Below the pieces are notes generated by a model. That model saw only the letters and a list, made by a program, of their open reading frames with translations. It searched no databases and was not told the origin of the DNA. DNA of 64,000 bases from an uncultured Clostridia bacterium (GTDB lineage Bacteria > Bacillota > Clostridia > Peptostreptococcales > Anaerovoracaceae): NCBI GenBank assembly GCA_934271235.1, contig CAKQQT010000011.1, positions 22,572 to 86,571 of the forward strand, read 5' to 3'. This document shows positions 44,306 to 52,105 of the stretch, piece after piece. Positions within the stretch are counted from its first letter, which is position 1; the number at the start of each line of letters is the position of its first letter. Made by a program: the position numbers and the translations under genes.

Positions 44306-45484
44306 TTAGATTTCATTTTGAACTTTTGTTTCTTTGGCTTCTGCTTCTATTTTGGCAAGCATATCGCGAAAGCCCGCGGTTTCTCCCAGCGCACCCTTTT
44401 CGTTGGAAAAGATCAAGGCCTCGGTTTCAATCGCGCCGTAGCATCGATGCTGCAGATAGAACGCGATTTTGTCGGTCAGAATCCGCATGGTTTCTTCGAG
44501 CAATCCGGCTTCTTCCACGATCTCAACCGCTTCTGCTGTCGTAACCGTATCCAAAATCCGCATCGCGCCGTCCCGGTCGATACCGGCTCTGAGTGCCGCC
44601 GCCGCCATGATCTCACTTCTGGCATCCGCGTTCTGCGAATGCGTGTTCATAATGCCGCCTGCAACCTTGACGAACTTGCCGATATGCGCGATAAACAGCA
44701 GGCCCTTCGCGCCAAGGTTCACAGCCATATCGATGACCTCACCGATATAATTGCTGCACTTGATTGCATCCCGTATCGGCATATAATCCAGCTCGTCCAG
44801 ATAATGTTTCCCGTAGTTTCCAAGCGTGACGACCAGATAGCTTCGTCCCAGGGCAAGCTGCTGCTTCATTTCGACGCGGAGACTGTTTAAGAGCGCGGTC
44901 TCGCTCATCGGCTCTACGATGCCGGAGGTCCCTAAGATAGAGATCCCGCCTTCGATACCCAGCAGCGGATTGAACGTCTTTTGGGCGCGAACTGCGCCCT
45001 CCGGCACAGAAATCGTTGCGCGCAGTCCGCCCTGCCAGCCGTATGCCGCCGCGGTTTCCTGCAGCGCCTCGGTGATCATCTGCCGCGGCACGCAGTTGAT
45101 CGCGGCCTCCCCGACCGCCTGCTCCAGCCCCGGCCGCGTTACCCTGCCGACGCCTGCGCCCCCGGCAATGGTAAAACCGGATTCCGTTTTTTCGACCTTG
45201 GCATAAACTTTAATGCCATGAGTCACATCGGGATCATCACCCGCGTCCTTGACAATCGCGCAGGACACAAACGCCTGTGCCATGACGCAATCGACCACTT
45301 CCAGATTGAGCGTAATGCCCTTAGGCGTCGTCAGCACCACGAAATCAGTTTTTTCACCGCTCAGCAGCATCTGTGCGGCTGCTTTGGCTGCGGCAGCCGC
45401 GCAGGTTCCGGTGGTATAGCCGAAACGCATTTTTTGATTATTTTTGATGATATAATAGGCTTCAATTCCGGTCTGATGTTTCAT
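44306..45484 (-). CDS. cbiD: Cobalt-precorrin-5B C1-methyltransferase
   Basis: The 392-residue protein has the CbiD start RFGYTTGTCAAAAAKAA and the glycine-rich GGAGVGRVTRPGL, plus the C-terminal FIAHIGKFVKVAGG. It methylates C1. The first ATG (45484) is kept because related proteins carry a short YYIIKNN-type lead. This start overlaps the end of the transporter ATPase gene by 23 bases. Confidence 0.95.
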   Translation of the reverse strand: MKHQTGIEAYYIIKNNQKMRFGYTTGTCAAAAAKAAAQMLLSGEKTDFVVLTTPKGITLNLEVVDCVMAQAFVSCAIVKDAGDDPDVTHGIKVYAKVEKTESGFTIAGGAGVGRVTRPGLEQAVGEAAINCVPRQMITEALQETAAAYGWQGGLRATISVPEGAVRAQKTFNPLLGIEGGISILGTSGIVEPMSETALLNSLRVEMKQQLALGRSYLVVTLGNYGKHYLDELDYMPIRDAIKCSNYIGEVIDMAVNLGAKGLLFIAHIGKFVKVAGGIMNTHSQNADARSEIMAAAALRAGIDRDGAMRILDTVTTAEAVEIVEEAGLLEETMRILTDKIAFYLQHRCYGAIETEALIFSNEKGALGETAGFRDMLAKIEAEAKETKVQNEI

Positions 45485-46577
45485 AGCAAATCAGTTTTCC
45501 TGCTTTCTCCGCTTCTTCCTTGAGCCGGAAAACGGCTCGGTTCATATCGCCTGCCGCGGTGTCGGCAAAGATGACCTGCTCACAGGCGTTCATGCACATG
45601 AGCGCCCGCCGGTACGTTTCCTCCGACATGGCGCAAAAAGGCTTTTCGGTGATGACTTCTGCGGCGAGCAATCTTGCCAGCTGGTAGTCGATATCGTTCG
45701 GGTACAGAATCCCCGCGGCAAACGGAATGTTTTCCTTCTGCAGTTTCCGATAGACCTCAATCCCGCTGCCCCCTGCCGAAATCACAAAGACGCGCGGCTC
45801 TCCCTCCGGCCGCGGCAGCTCGATGCTGCCGAACACAGGGTCGAAATACCCGTTGTCAATGTGATAGAGGCTGCGGATCGTTTCCTCCCGAAAAATCTGC
45901 TCAGGCGCGCCATAGGCAAAAATCGTTTCTCCGCTGACGCAGATAATCTTATCGGAAATCTTTTCCGCAAGGTCGATTTCATGCAGAGACATGATAACGG
46001 TAATATTTTTCTCCTTTGCCATACGGCGCAGGATGGACAAAAGCTCCAGCTTATATTTCACATCCAAAAAGGAAGTCGGCTCGTCCAAAATCATCACATC
46101 CGGCTCTTGACAAATCGCTCTGGCAAGCAGCACCCGCTGCCGCTGTCCATCGCTGATATTCGCGAAATCCCGCATACCGAGTTCTCCGGCATGCACCATA
46201 GCCAACGCCTCCTCCACCTTCTGCTCATCATCAGAGGTCAGAATCCCGAGTTTGCCGGTATACGGATAGCGTCCGCTTGCCACGATATCGTGACAGGTCA
46301 TCAGCTCTGCCTTGATGCGGTCGGTCAAAACGACAGCCATGCGTGAGGCCAGCGCCTTATAGGACATCGCCTGAATGTCCGTACCGTCTAAAATCACGCC
46401 GCCGCTGATACGCTCCAGCTGGCGGGTGATGCTTTTGAGAATCGTGGACTTTCCGGCGCCGTTCGGTCCGATCAGGGTGACGATTTCTCCTTTTTGGATA
46501 TCAAAACAGATATCCCGAATCAGCGGCTTTCCCTGATATCCGACGGAAAGCCGATCGAAGGTAAAATACTTGTTCAT
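45462..46577 (-). CDS. ABC transporter ATPase with C-terminal extension (BtuD/FecE type)
   Basis: Residues 1-255 are a standard importer ATPase: Walker A GPNGAGKST, signature ISDGQRQRVLLARA and Walker B VMILDEPTSFLD. Residues 256-371 form an extra domain (RVFVISAGGSGIEVYRKLQ, then GILYPNDIDYQLARLLA) that I do not recognise; it looks alpha/beta. The start is ATG 46577, sharing one base with the permease stop (TGATG). A longer reading is out of the permease's frame and is rejected. With the permease and binding protein upstream it should import a corrinoid, metal-tetrapyrrole or cobalt chelate. Confidence 0.88.
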   Translation of the reverse strand: MNKYFTFDRLSVGYQGKPLIRDICFDIQKGEIVTLIGPNGAGKSTILKSITRQLERISGGVILDGTDIQAMSYKALASRMAVVLTDRIKAELMTCHDIVASGRYPYTGKLGILTSDDEQKVEEALAMVHAGELGMRDFANISDGQRQRVLLARAICQEPDVMILDEPTSFLDVKYKLELLSILRRMAKEKNITVIMSLHEIDLAEKISDKIICVSGETIFAYGAPEQIFREETIRSLYHIDNGYFDPVFGSIELPRPEGEPRVFVISAGGSGIEVYRKLQKENIPFAAGILYPNDIDYQLARLLAAEVITEKPFCAMSEETYRRALMCMNACEQVIFADTAAGDMNRAVFRLKEEAEKAGKLICYETSDRN

Positions 46578-47653
46578 CAAATTCTGCTGCGCTTTCTTAT
46601 CATCATATAAATTACAATCGGCGCACCGAAAATCGATGTCACCGTACTGATGTTCAGTTCCACCGGCGCGAACACCGTTCGGGCGATCAAATCGCAGAGC
46701 ATGCAAAAGACCGAACCGCACAGGAAGCAGCCCGGGATGACCACGAGCGGTTTCGAGGTTCCCAAAGATGCCTTGGCGATAAACGGTACCGCGATGCCCA
46801 CGAAGGAAATCGGTCCCGCAAAGGCTGTCACGCAAGCCGAAAGCAGGCTGGAAAGCAGGATCAGCAGGGCGCGGAATACCTTGATATTCACACCCATGCT
46901 CTGCGCGTAGGATTCCCCCAGCTGAAACGCGCCGATCGGCTTAGACATGCATACGGTCGCGGCGAAAGCGATGCCGACCACTGTCGCGCCGACGGAAACC
47001 TTGCTCCAGGTCATGCCCGAAAAGCTCCCCAGCGACCAGTTATGCAGGTTGACGATATCCGAGTCGCTGGCAAAGGTTACGACAAAATCCGTCACCGCCG
47101 AGCAGATATAGCCAATCATGATGCCTGCGACCAAAAGCGCCGCCATATTGCGGATCTTTCGGGAAACCAAAAGAATGAAGCCCGTCGCGATCAGCGAGCC
47201 GATAAAGGCCGCGAAAATCAGCGCGTAGGACGAAAGACTGATGGCTTGCCGCATATAAAAGATCATGACCAGCGCAACCACCATCTTGGCGCCCGACGAA
47301 ATGCCGAGCACAAAGGGCCCAGCGATCGGATTTTCAAAGAAAGTCTGGAGCATGAAGCCGGAAAGGGACAGTGCCCCGCCTAAAATGGCAGCCATCAAAA
47401 TCCGCGGCAGGCGGATGCGCCAGATAATATCCATCTGGGTCTTGCTGCCTTCCTTGCTGAAGATGACTTTCGCGATTTCTCCGGCGGACAGATGCACGCT
47501 TCCCGTATTGATGTTCAAAATCGTAATCAAAACGAACGCTGCCGCCAAGATCACAAAAACCATCATCCAGCGCAGACGGCGTCTGGCGAGCTCCCTGTGA
47601 AAGCTCTCCGGCGCACGCGTGCGCTCCCCTTTGCTGTTTACGAAATCTGTCAT
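46577..47653 (-). CDS. FecCD/BtuC-family ABC permease
   Basis: The 358-residue protein has about nine to ten spans and the family motifs RLPRILMAAILGGALSLSGFMLQ and GPISFVGIAVPFIAK (the ATPase-contact region), followed by GCFLCG. Such permeases form a homodimer and carry siderophores, heme or vitamin B12. It starts 4 bp after the binding-protein gene and is coupled to the ATPase gene. The riboswitch upstream makes a corrinoid or cobalt complex the most likely cargo. Confidence 0.92.
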   Translation of the reverse strand: MTDFVNSKGERTRAPESFHRELARRRLRWMMVFVILAAAFVLITILNINTGSVHLSAGEIAKVIFSKEGSKTQMDIIWRIRLPRILMAAILGGALSLSGFMLQTFFENPIAGPFVLGISSGAKMVVALVMIFYMRQAISLSSYALIFAAFIGSLIATGFILLVSRKIRNMAALLVAGIMIGYICSAVTDFVVTFASDSDIVNLHNWSLGSFSGMTWSKVSVGATVVGIAFAATVCMSKPIGAFQLGESYAQSMGVNIKVFRALLILLSSLLSACVTAFAGPISFVGIAVPFIAKASLGTSKPLVVIPGCFLCGSVFCMLCDLIARTVFAPVELNISTVTSIFGAPIVIYMMIRKRSRI

Positions 47654-47657
47654 ATTC

Positions 47658-48851
47658 CTACTCCGATTCCTTCATTTTTTCCAGAAATTCCAGCTGATTG
47701 GTATCCTGTCCGGTAAAGACCTTGTGAAAATCCAAAATCATGTTGGCAATCACATCCGTTCTCTGGTACATCGAGCTTCCGGTCGTATAACACGCGCCGT
47801 TTTTAACTGCCTTGAACTCTTTCAAAACTTCGTCTTTTTTGATGAGGTCCTCGATGGTTTTTACCGAACTGTCAATGCTGGCGTTGTAAATGATATAATC
47901 CGCGTCCCGCGCTTTCTCATAAAAGCTTTCCATGGTCATGGATACGGAGGTTTTGCCGTCCTCGTCCACCACGCCGTCAAAGGCGTACACGCCGCCTGCC
48001 AGCTTGATCATCGACGGTACATAGTCCGTAGAGCTTCTGACTACCACCTTACCGTCCGTAGTCAAATAGAAGAACGCGGCAACTTTGCCGGTGCTGCTGT
48101 AATTTTCGAGCTCTGCCACGCTTTCCTTCTGTTTCTCAAAGAATGCGTTCGCTGCCTCTTCTTTTCCGGTCAGCACACCGTAAAGTTTGATCCATTCGGT
48201 TCTCCCCAGTGGGTTGGACTCGTAGCTGGAACGGTCGACCAGAACAGGTACGCCCAATTCTTCCAGCATTTCCTTGACATCCGGCGTATGATAAATCATG
48301 GTGGACTCGATGGCAAGCTCACAGCCCTGCGCCAATATCAATTCATAATCGGGTGTGTTGTATTTGCCGGCATAGACGAGCTTCCCCTCCCGCATCCGTT
48401 TCGCGGCGTTTTCAACGGTCCAGCCAGACTCCTTCAGCGCGGTCATGGAGACATGATCCAGAGCGTCGATCGCGTCAAACAGGGACATGACCGCCGTCGC
48501 GCCCAGATAAATATGCTGCAGCGGCAGCTGAATGATCTGTATGCTGTCATCCAGATCCTTCGGCACGCTGCCGCCTTCCGGCACGACCAGATATTTCGCG
48601 TCGTCAAAAACATCGACCAGACTATAACCGCCCTCATACTGATCAATCGCCAGACAACGCGCGTAGTCAAAAGTTACGGATTTTTCGTAGGTCAGACCTG
48701 CAATCTGCAGGATCCGGTCATTGGTATCGCCGTTGTTCCCGTCCTGTCCCGCCTGTCCGCCGTCGCTGCCGCACCCGGTCAGGATGGCAGCCAGCAGGCA
48801 CAGAATCAGAAGAAATACGAAACCGTCTCTGCGCTTCCATTTTTGTCTCAT
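47658..48851 (-). CDS. Substrate-binding lipoprotein of the ABC importer
   Basis: The 397-residue protein has a lipoprotein signal (hydrophobic residues 11-25, lipobox LTGC, Cys27). The rest is a class III binding-protein fold with FDYARCLAID, KYLVVPEGGSVPKDLDD and LVDRSSYESNPLGRTEWIKLYG. It would sit on the outer face of the membrane and deliver ligand to the permease. Its middle segments resemble those of the 660-residue neighbour, so the two are related. BtuF-like corrinoid or heme binding is inferred from context. Confidence 0.88.
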   Translation of the reverse strand: MRQKWKRRDGFVFLLILCLLAAILTGCGSDGGQAGQDGNNGDTNDRILQIAGLTYEKSVTFDYARCLAIDQYEGGYSLVDVFDDAKYLVVPEGGSVPKDLDDSIQIIQLPLQHIYLGATAVMSLFDAIDALDHVSMTALKESGWTVENAAKRMREGKLVYAGKYNTPDYELILAQGCELAIESTMIYHTPDVKEMLEELGVPVLVDRSSYESNPLGRTEWIKLYGVLTGKEEAANAFFEKQKESVAELENYSSTGKVAAFFYLTTDGKVVVRSSTDYVPSMIKLAGGVYAFDGVVDEDGKTSVSMTMESFYEKARDADYIIYNASIDSSVKTIEDLIKKDEVLKEFKAVKNGACYTTGSSMYQRTDVIANMILDFHKVFTGQDTNQLEFLEKMKESE

Positions 48852-48856
48852 GTATG

Positions 48857-50839
48857 CTACCCCTTCTTTGTTTTGTTCTTTTCTATTTTGTTTTTCTTTA
48901 TCTTGTTCTTTTTTATCATGATTCCTGCAGTCGCGGCCAAAAGCACGATGACGGCAGCAATCGCTGCATATAAAAACGCATTTGCGTGATTTTCTTCGTT
49001 ATGATTTTTCGTTTCTGTGGAGGCTTCCGACGCCGGATCCGCTTTGACTCCGGTATCTTCATCTGCAAGGCTGTCCCAGAAGGCTTCCTCCTGCATGGCT
49101 GTCAACGCCGCTTCTTCTCGATTCTCCGCGCCGTAAAGGGCTGCGTAAACCTTGACCCACTCTGCTTTTCCCTGCAGGGTCGTTTCGTCTGCCGAACGAT
49201 CTAAAATGACGGGAATCTGCAGTGTCGCGAAACGTTTCTCTAATGTTTCCAGCTGCGACTGCTTCTGCGCGGCAGTCTGCCCTGTATCGGTGTCTTCAAA
49301 CAGAGATAACGGTACGATTGCCAGATTGTTTTCTTCCTGTACAATGGATTTGAAGTCCGGTTTGGTCGGATTTTCAGCTTTGCTTGCATCGGTGGTCAGC
49401 ATTGCTTCACAACCCAATGCCTGCATAAACTGATTTGCTGGCTTGGATATAGACCAGGTCTTGTCCGCCGGAACGGAGACCACGATCATTTCCTTATCCA
49501 GCCCTGCCGGAACCTCTATGCCCTCCGGCACCAGAAGATAACGGACGGTACTGTTTTGATACAGTGCTTGCGTAATCTCGCTCTGCAGCTTGGCGATGGG
49601 CTTGCCGTCCTCATCGTATGCCACTTCCGTCTGCGCTTCCATGGATTTTTTTTCGTAACTAAGCCCACTTGCCGTAGTCAAATCGATCTGCAATAGCTTG
49701 ATACCGTTTGCATAGCGATAGAGCTTGCAATACGCGGCATATTCCATCGGAACTTCCTCTGCCTCGCCCAAGCCGATAATTGCGGAGACCGCTTTCTTAT
49801 CTTTACTGTCTTTGTCTTTATCCTTTGTGTCTTTTCCTTGCGGTTTCTGCCCGGTTGTTTGCTTGACTCCGCCGCTTCCTTTACCAACTTCCTCCAGATA
49901 CGGATAGATCGTATAGTCGATCCAATGCGGCGCGGACATCGCGACCGTTCGTGCAGAAATATGGTTGTTGGCGTTGAGGGTCACCGGGATCGTGAACGTA
50001 GACTCTGCGCTGCCCGTATTGCGATAGGTACTGCCGCCCGCCTGCACCTTATCGTAAGAGGCGCTGCTAAAGCGAATCGTCGCGTAGGGCTTGCCTTTTT
50101 TGACGGTAATCTTGTCACAGGCAATATAGGCCAGTCTGCCGGAGCCGCCCGACCAGCTGAACTGATCCGGCGTATAAGTGCCGTCAGAAAGACCGGGCTG
50201 TGACTTGGTATGCTCTTTCGTGTTATTTTTGTTTCCTGCGTTTCCGCTATCTTTCTCGTCTGTGTTTTTGTCTGTGTTTTTATTTGTGTTCTCGTCGGTG
50301 TTCTGATCCGTATCCGAACCCGGTTTTGGTTTCTGGTTCTGCTCCGAATCCTGCTTCTGTTCGTTTTCGATTCTTTCTTTTGCTTCTTTGCTGCTGTAAA
50401 AAATGATGGTATGCTGGAACCATTTTCCCGACTTGACTGCGTGCATCGCAATATCCAGCGGTTGATCCAATGCCGAAACCGCTACCGTATAGGTGTAATG
50501 CCCGTTTTCAGTTGTATAGCCGCTGCACTGCGCCGCATCTGCCTCCGCAGCATCCTCGGCCCTGCCCATATATGCCATGTCATAGCCGGTTCCGGTCAAA
50601 GAAAATGCTGCAGTCATTTGCCCGTCTTTGACCGTCAAGGTCGCAGTTCTGCCATTGGTCTCATCGGACACGATATAGAACATCCGCTGATCGGTATCTG
50701 CCGGTACGGTATAGGTACCGTCCGCGAAAGCGATGGCATCGGTCTGCGCGGCAGTCTCTGCAAAAGCACATACCACCTGTGAAATTGTCAATGTCAGAGC
50801 CAGCAGCACAGCAAAGACTGCAGGAATTTTCTTCTTCAT
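48857..50839 (-). CDS. Membrane-anchored surface protein: two NEAT-like domains plus a binding-protein-like domain
   Basis: The 660-residue protein has a signal peptide (1-27), a NEAT-like domain (39-149: DGTYTV, VKDGQMTA, WFQHTIIFY), an Asn/Asp/Lys/Thr-rich linker (150-216) and a second such domain (218-316: DGTYTPDQFSW, APHWIDYTIYP). A Lys-rich linker leads to a region (364-590) resembling the next gene's binding protein (RYLLVPEGIEVPAGLDKE, VILDRSADETTLQGKAEWV). A membrane span (621-642) and a basic tail end it. NEAT domains bind heme on Gram-positive surfaces; assignment here is by pattern only. It probably captures a tetrapyrrole and passes it to the importer. Confidence 0.7.
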   Translation of the reverse strand: MKKKIPAVFAVLLALTLTISQVVCAFAETAAQTDAIAFADGTYTVPADTDQRMFYIVSDETNGRTATLTVKDGQMTAAFSLTGTGYDMAYMGRAEDAAEADAAQCSGYTTENGHYTYTVAVSALDQPLDIAMHAVKSGKWFQHTIIFYSSKEAKERIENEQKQDSEQNQKPKPGSDTDQNTDENTNKNTDKNTDEKDSGNAGNKNNTKEHTKSQPGLSDGTYTPDQFSWSGGSGRLAYIACDKITVKKGKPYATIRFSSASYDKVQAGGSTYRNTGSAESTFTIPVTLNANNHISARTVAMSAPHWIDYTIYPYLEEVGKGSGGVKQTTGQKPQGKDTKDKDKDSKDKKAVSAIIGLGEAEEVPMEYAAYCKLYRYANGIKLLQIDLTTASGLSYEKKSMEAQTEVAYDEDGKPIAKLQSEITQALYQNSTVRYLLVPEGIEVPAGLDKEMIVVSVPADKTWSISKPANQFMQALGCEAMLTTDASKAENPTKPDFKSIVQEENNLAIVPLSLFEDTDTGQTAAQKQSQLETLEKRFATLQIPVILDRSADETTLQGKAEWVKVYAALYGAENREEAALTAMQEEAFWDSLADEDTGVKADPASEASTETKNHNEENHANAFLYAAIAAVIVLLAATAGIMIKKNKIKKNKIEKNKTKKG

Positions 50840-50868
50840 ACGGTTCCTCCCGGAATGTCATATTGTTT

Positions 50869-51000
50869 TATTACGCAGGCAATATCGCATAGCGATATTG
50901 CCGGAATAACGACAAAAGCACCTTGTAAAGTGCCTGCCATACATGGCAGGCATGTGTGCAAAGGAATCTACGATTCCGTTTTGCACACTTTTGTCCCTTT
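50869..51000 (+). repeat. Three-hairpin dispersed repeat, copy A
   Basis: This 130-bp element fills the gap between two surface-protein genes. Hairpin 1 (50878-50902) pairs GGCAATATCGC with GCGATATTGCC. Hairpin 2 (50931-50952) pairs TGCCTGCCAT with ATGGCAGGCA. Hairpin 3 (50954-50988) pairs GTGTGCA and GGAATC with GATTCC and TGCACAC. GACAAAAG after hairpin 1 is answered by CTTTTGTC at the end. Copy B has the same order and spacing with different stem sequences. Confidence 0.75.
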
Positions 51001-51003
51001 GTT

Positions 51004-52038
51004 TTATTTTACCTTGACCGTCTTCGCTGCGGACCAGGCGGCATAGCTTTTGCCGTCCGCGACAGTCTTGTAAGTACGGATTCTGAAATAATATTTACTG
51101 CCGGATTTCAAGTCGCTCACTTTTTTGGATGCGGCGCTTTTGGATGCCTTGACTGTTTTGGTCTTGGAGGCGGTAAACTTGCCGGTGGTACTATACTGAA
51201 TCTCATAGCCGCTGATTCCGGTTTTCTTTTCCCATTTGAGACTGGCTGCTTTTTTAGCGGCTGTCACAGAGGTCAGCTTCACCTTGCTGCGTGCGGTCGT
51301 CTTGCAGATTACCGTATTACTCCATGCCGAGTAGACCCTGCTGTCGTTGACGGTCTTGATGCTTCTGACACGCAGATAATAGGTGTTTCCTTTCTCCAAA
51401 TAGAATTTTTGAGAAGTCTTGGCTGCACCCTGCACAGTTACCTGTTCTTTGCCTGCAAAATCTTCGCTCAAAGCGTATTCTGCTTCATAGCCGTAAATAT
51501 CAGCTTCCGCAGACTTGTTCCATTTGAGGGTGACGGTACCGGAAACGGACGCAAAGGATGCCTTTGGTGCTGCCGGAACCTCTCTGTAGAAAACAATGTT
51601 ATGGTCATGCCATGCTTTCCCCTTGGTGCCGTATGCCGCGAGCTCCATGACAGTGTCGAACTTTTCAAACGGAACACGGAAGGTGTACATGCCTTCCGCG
51701 TCCTTCTCATAAGGGAGATAAGCGCTCTCCGCCGCCTTAAGCGCGTCTGCCGCCGTACCGAGATAGAGCTTATCATAGCCCTGTCCGTTCAGGCGGACGA
51801 TCGCGGTCATCTTGCCGTCTTGAACCTCCAGCTTGCAGGTATTGTTATCCTGCTGCGCGATGTGAAACATTCTGCCCGCGCCGGTAGTGTCGGTCGCCGC
51901 GCCGACGGTGTAACTGCCATCCGCAAGCGACGCAGTATCCTTCGCGTTCTCCGTATCCGCCAACGCACCCACCCTGCCTGCCGCAACCAGGGCGGCACAC
52001 AGAAGCGCGCTGATCCATTTTTGAAATGTCTTTTTCAT
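51004..52038 (-). CDS. Secreted NEAT-like domain protein with two Fn3 domains
   Basis: The 344-residue protein has a signal peptide (1-27), an N-terminal domain (39-151) clearly homologous to the first domain of the 660-residue protein (DGSYTV, VQDGKMTAIVRLNGQGYD, AWHDHNIVFY) and two fibronectin type III domains (155-248, 252-344) ending in YAAWSAAKTVKVK. No LPxTG motif or membrane anchor is seen, so retention at the wall is unclear. I start it at ATG 52038 after GGAGAAATAAG. It stands between cbiK and the hybrid surface protein, and likely binds the same tetrapyrrole or metal complex. Confidence 0.72.
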   Translation of the reverse strand: MKKTFQKWISALLCAALVAAGRVGALADTENAKDTASLADGSYTVGAATDTTGAGRMFHIAQQDNNTCKLEVQDGKMTAIVRLNGQGYDKLYLGTAADALKAAESAYLPYEKDAEGMYTFRVPFEKFDTVMELAAYGTKGKAWHDHNIVFYREVPAAPKASFASVSGTVTLKWNKSAEADIYGYEAEYALSEDFAGKEQVTVQGAAKTSQKFYLEKGNTYYLRVRSIKTVNDSRVYSAWSNTVICKTTARSKVKLTSVTAAKKAASLKWEKKTGISGYEIQYSTTGKFTASKTKTVKASKSAASKKVSDLKSGSKYYFRIRTYKTVADGKSYAAWSAAKTVKVK

Positions 52039-52105
52039 CTTATTTCTCCATACAAGCAGAGAGGCAGACACCGCCCGCCCCTCTGCATGATTTTCTAAGT
52101 TAAAC

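Noticed and set aside
45462..46835. Longer ATPase with an 86-residue N-terminal extension
   Set aside because: The extra sequence is the permease gene read in another frame; the TGATG junction gives a natural start at 46577.
50210..50406. Cys/Phe-rich plus-strand frames near the surface-protein linker
   Set aside because: They are the antisense of the Asn/Asp/Lys/Thr repeat linker and not membrane proteins.
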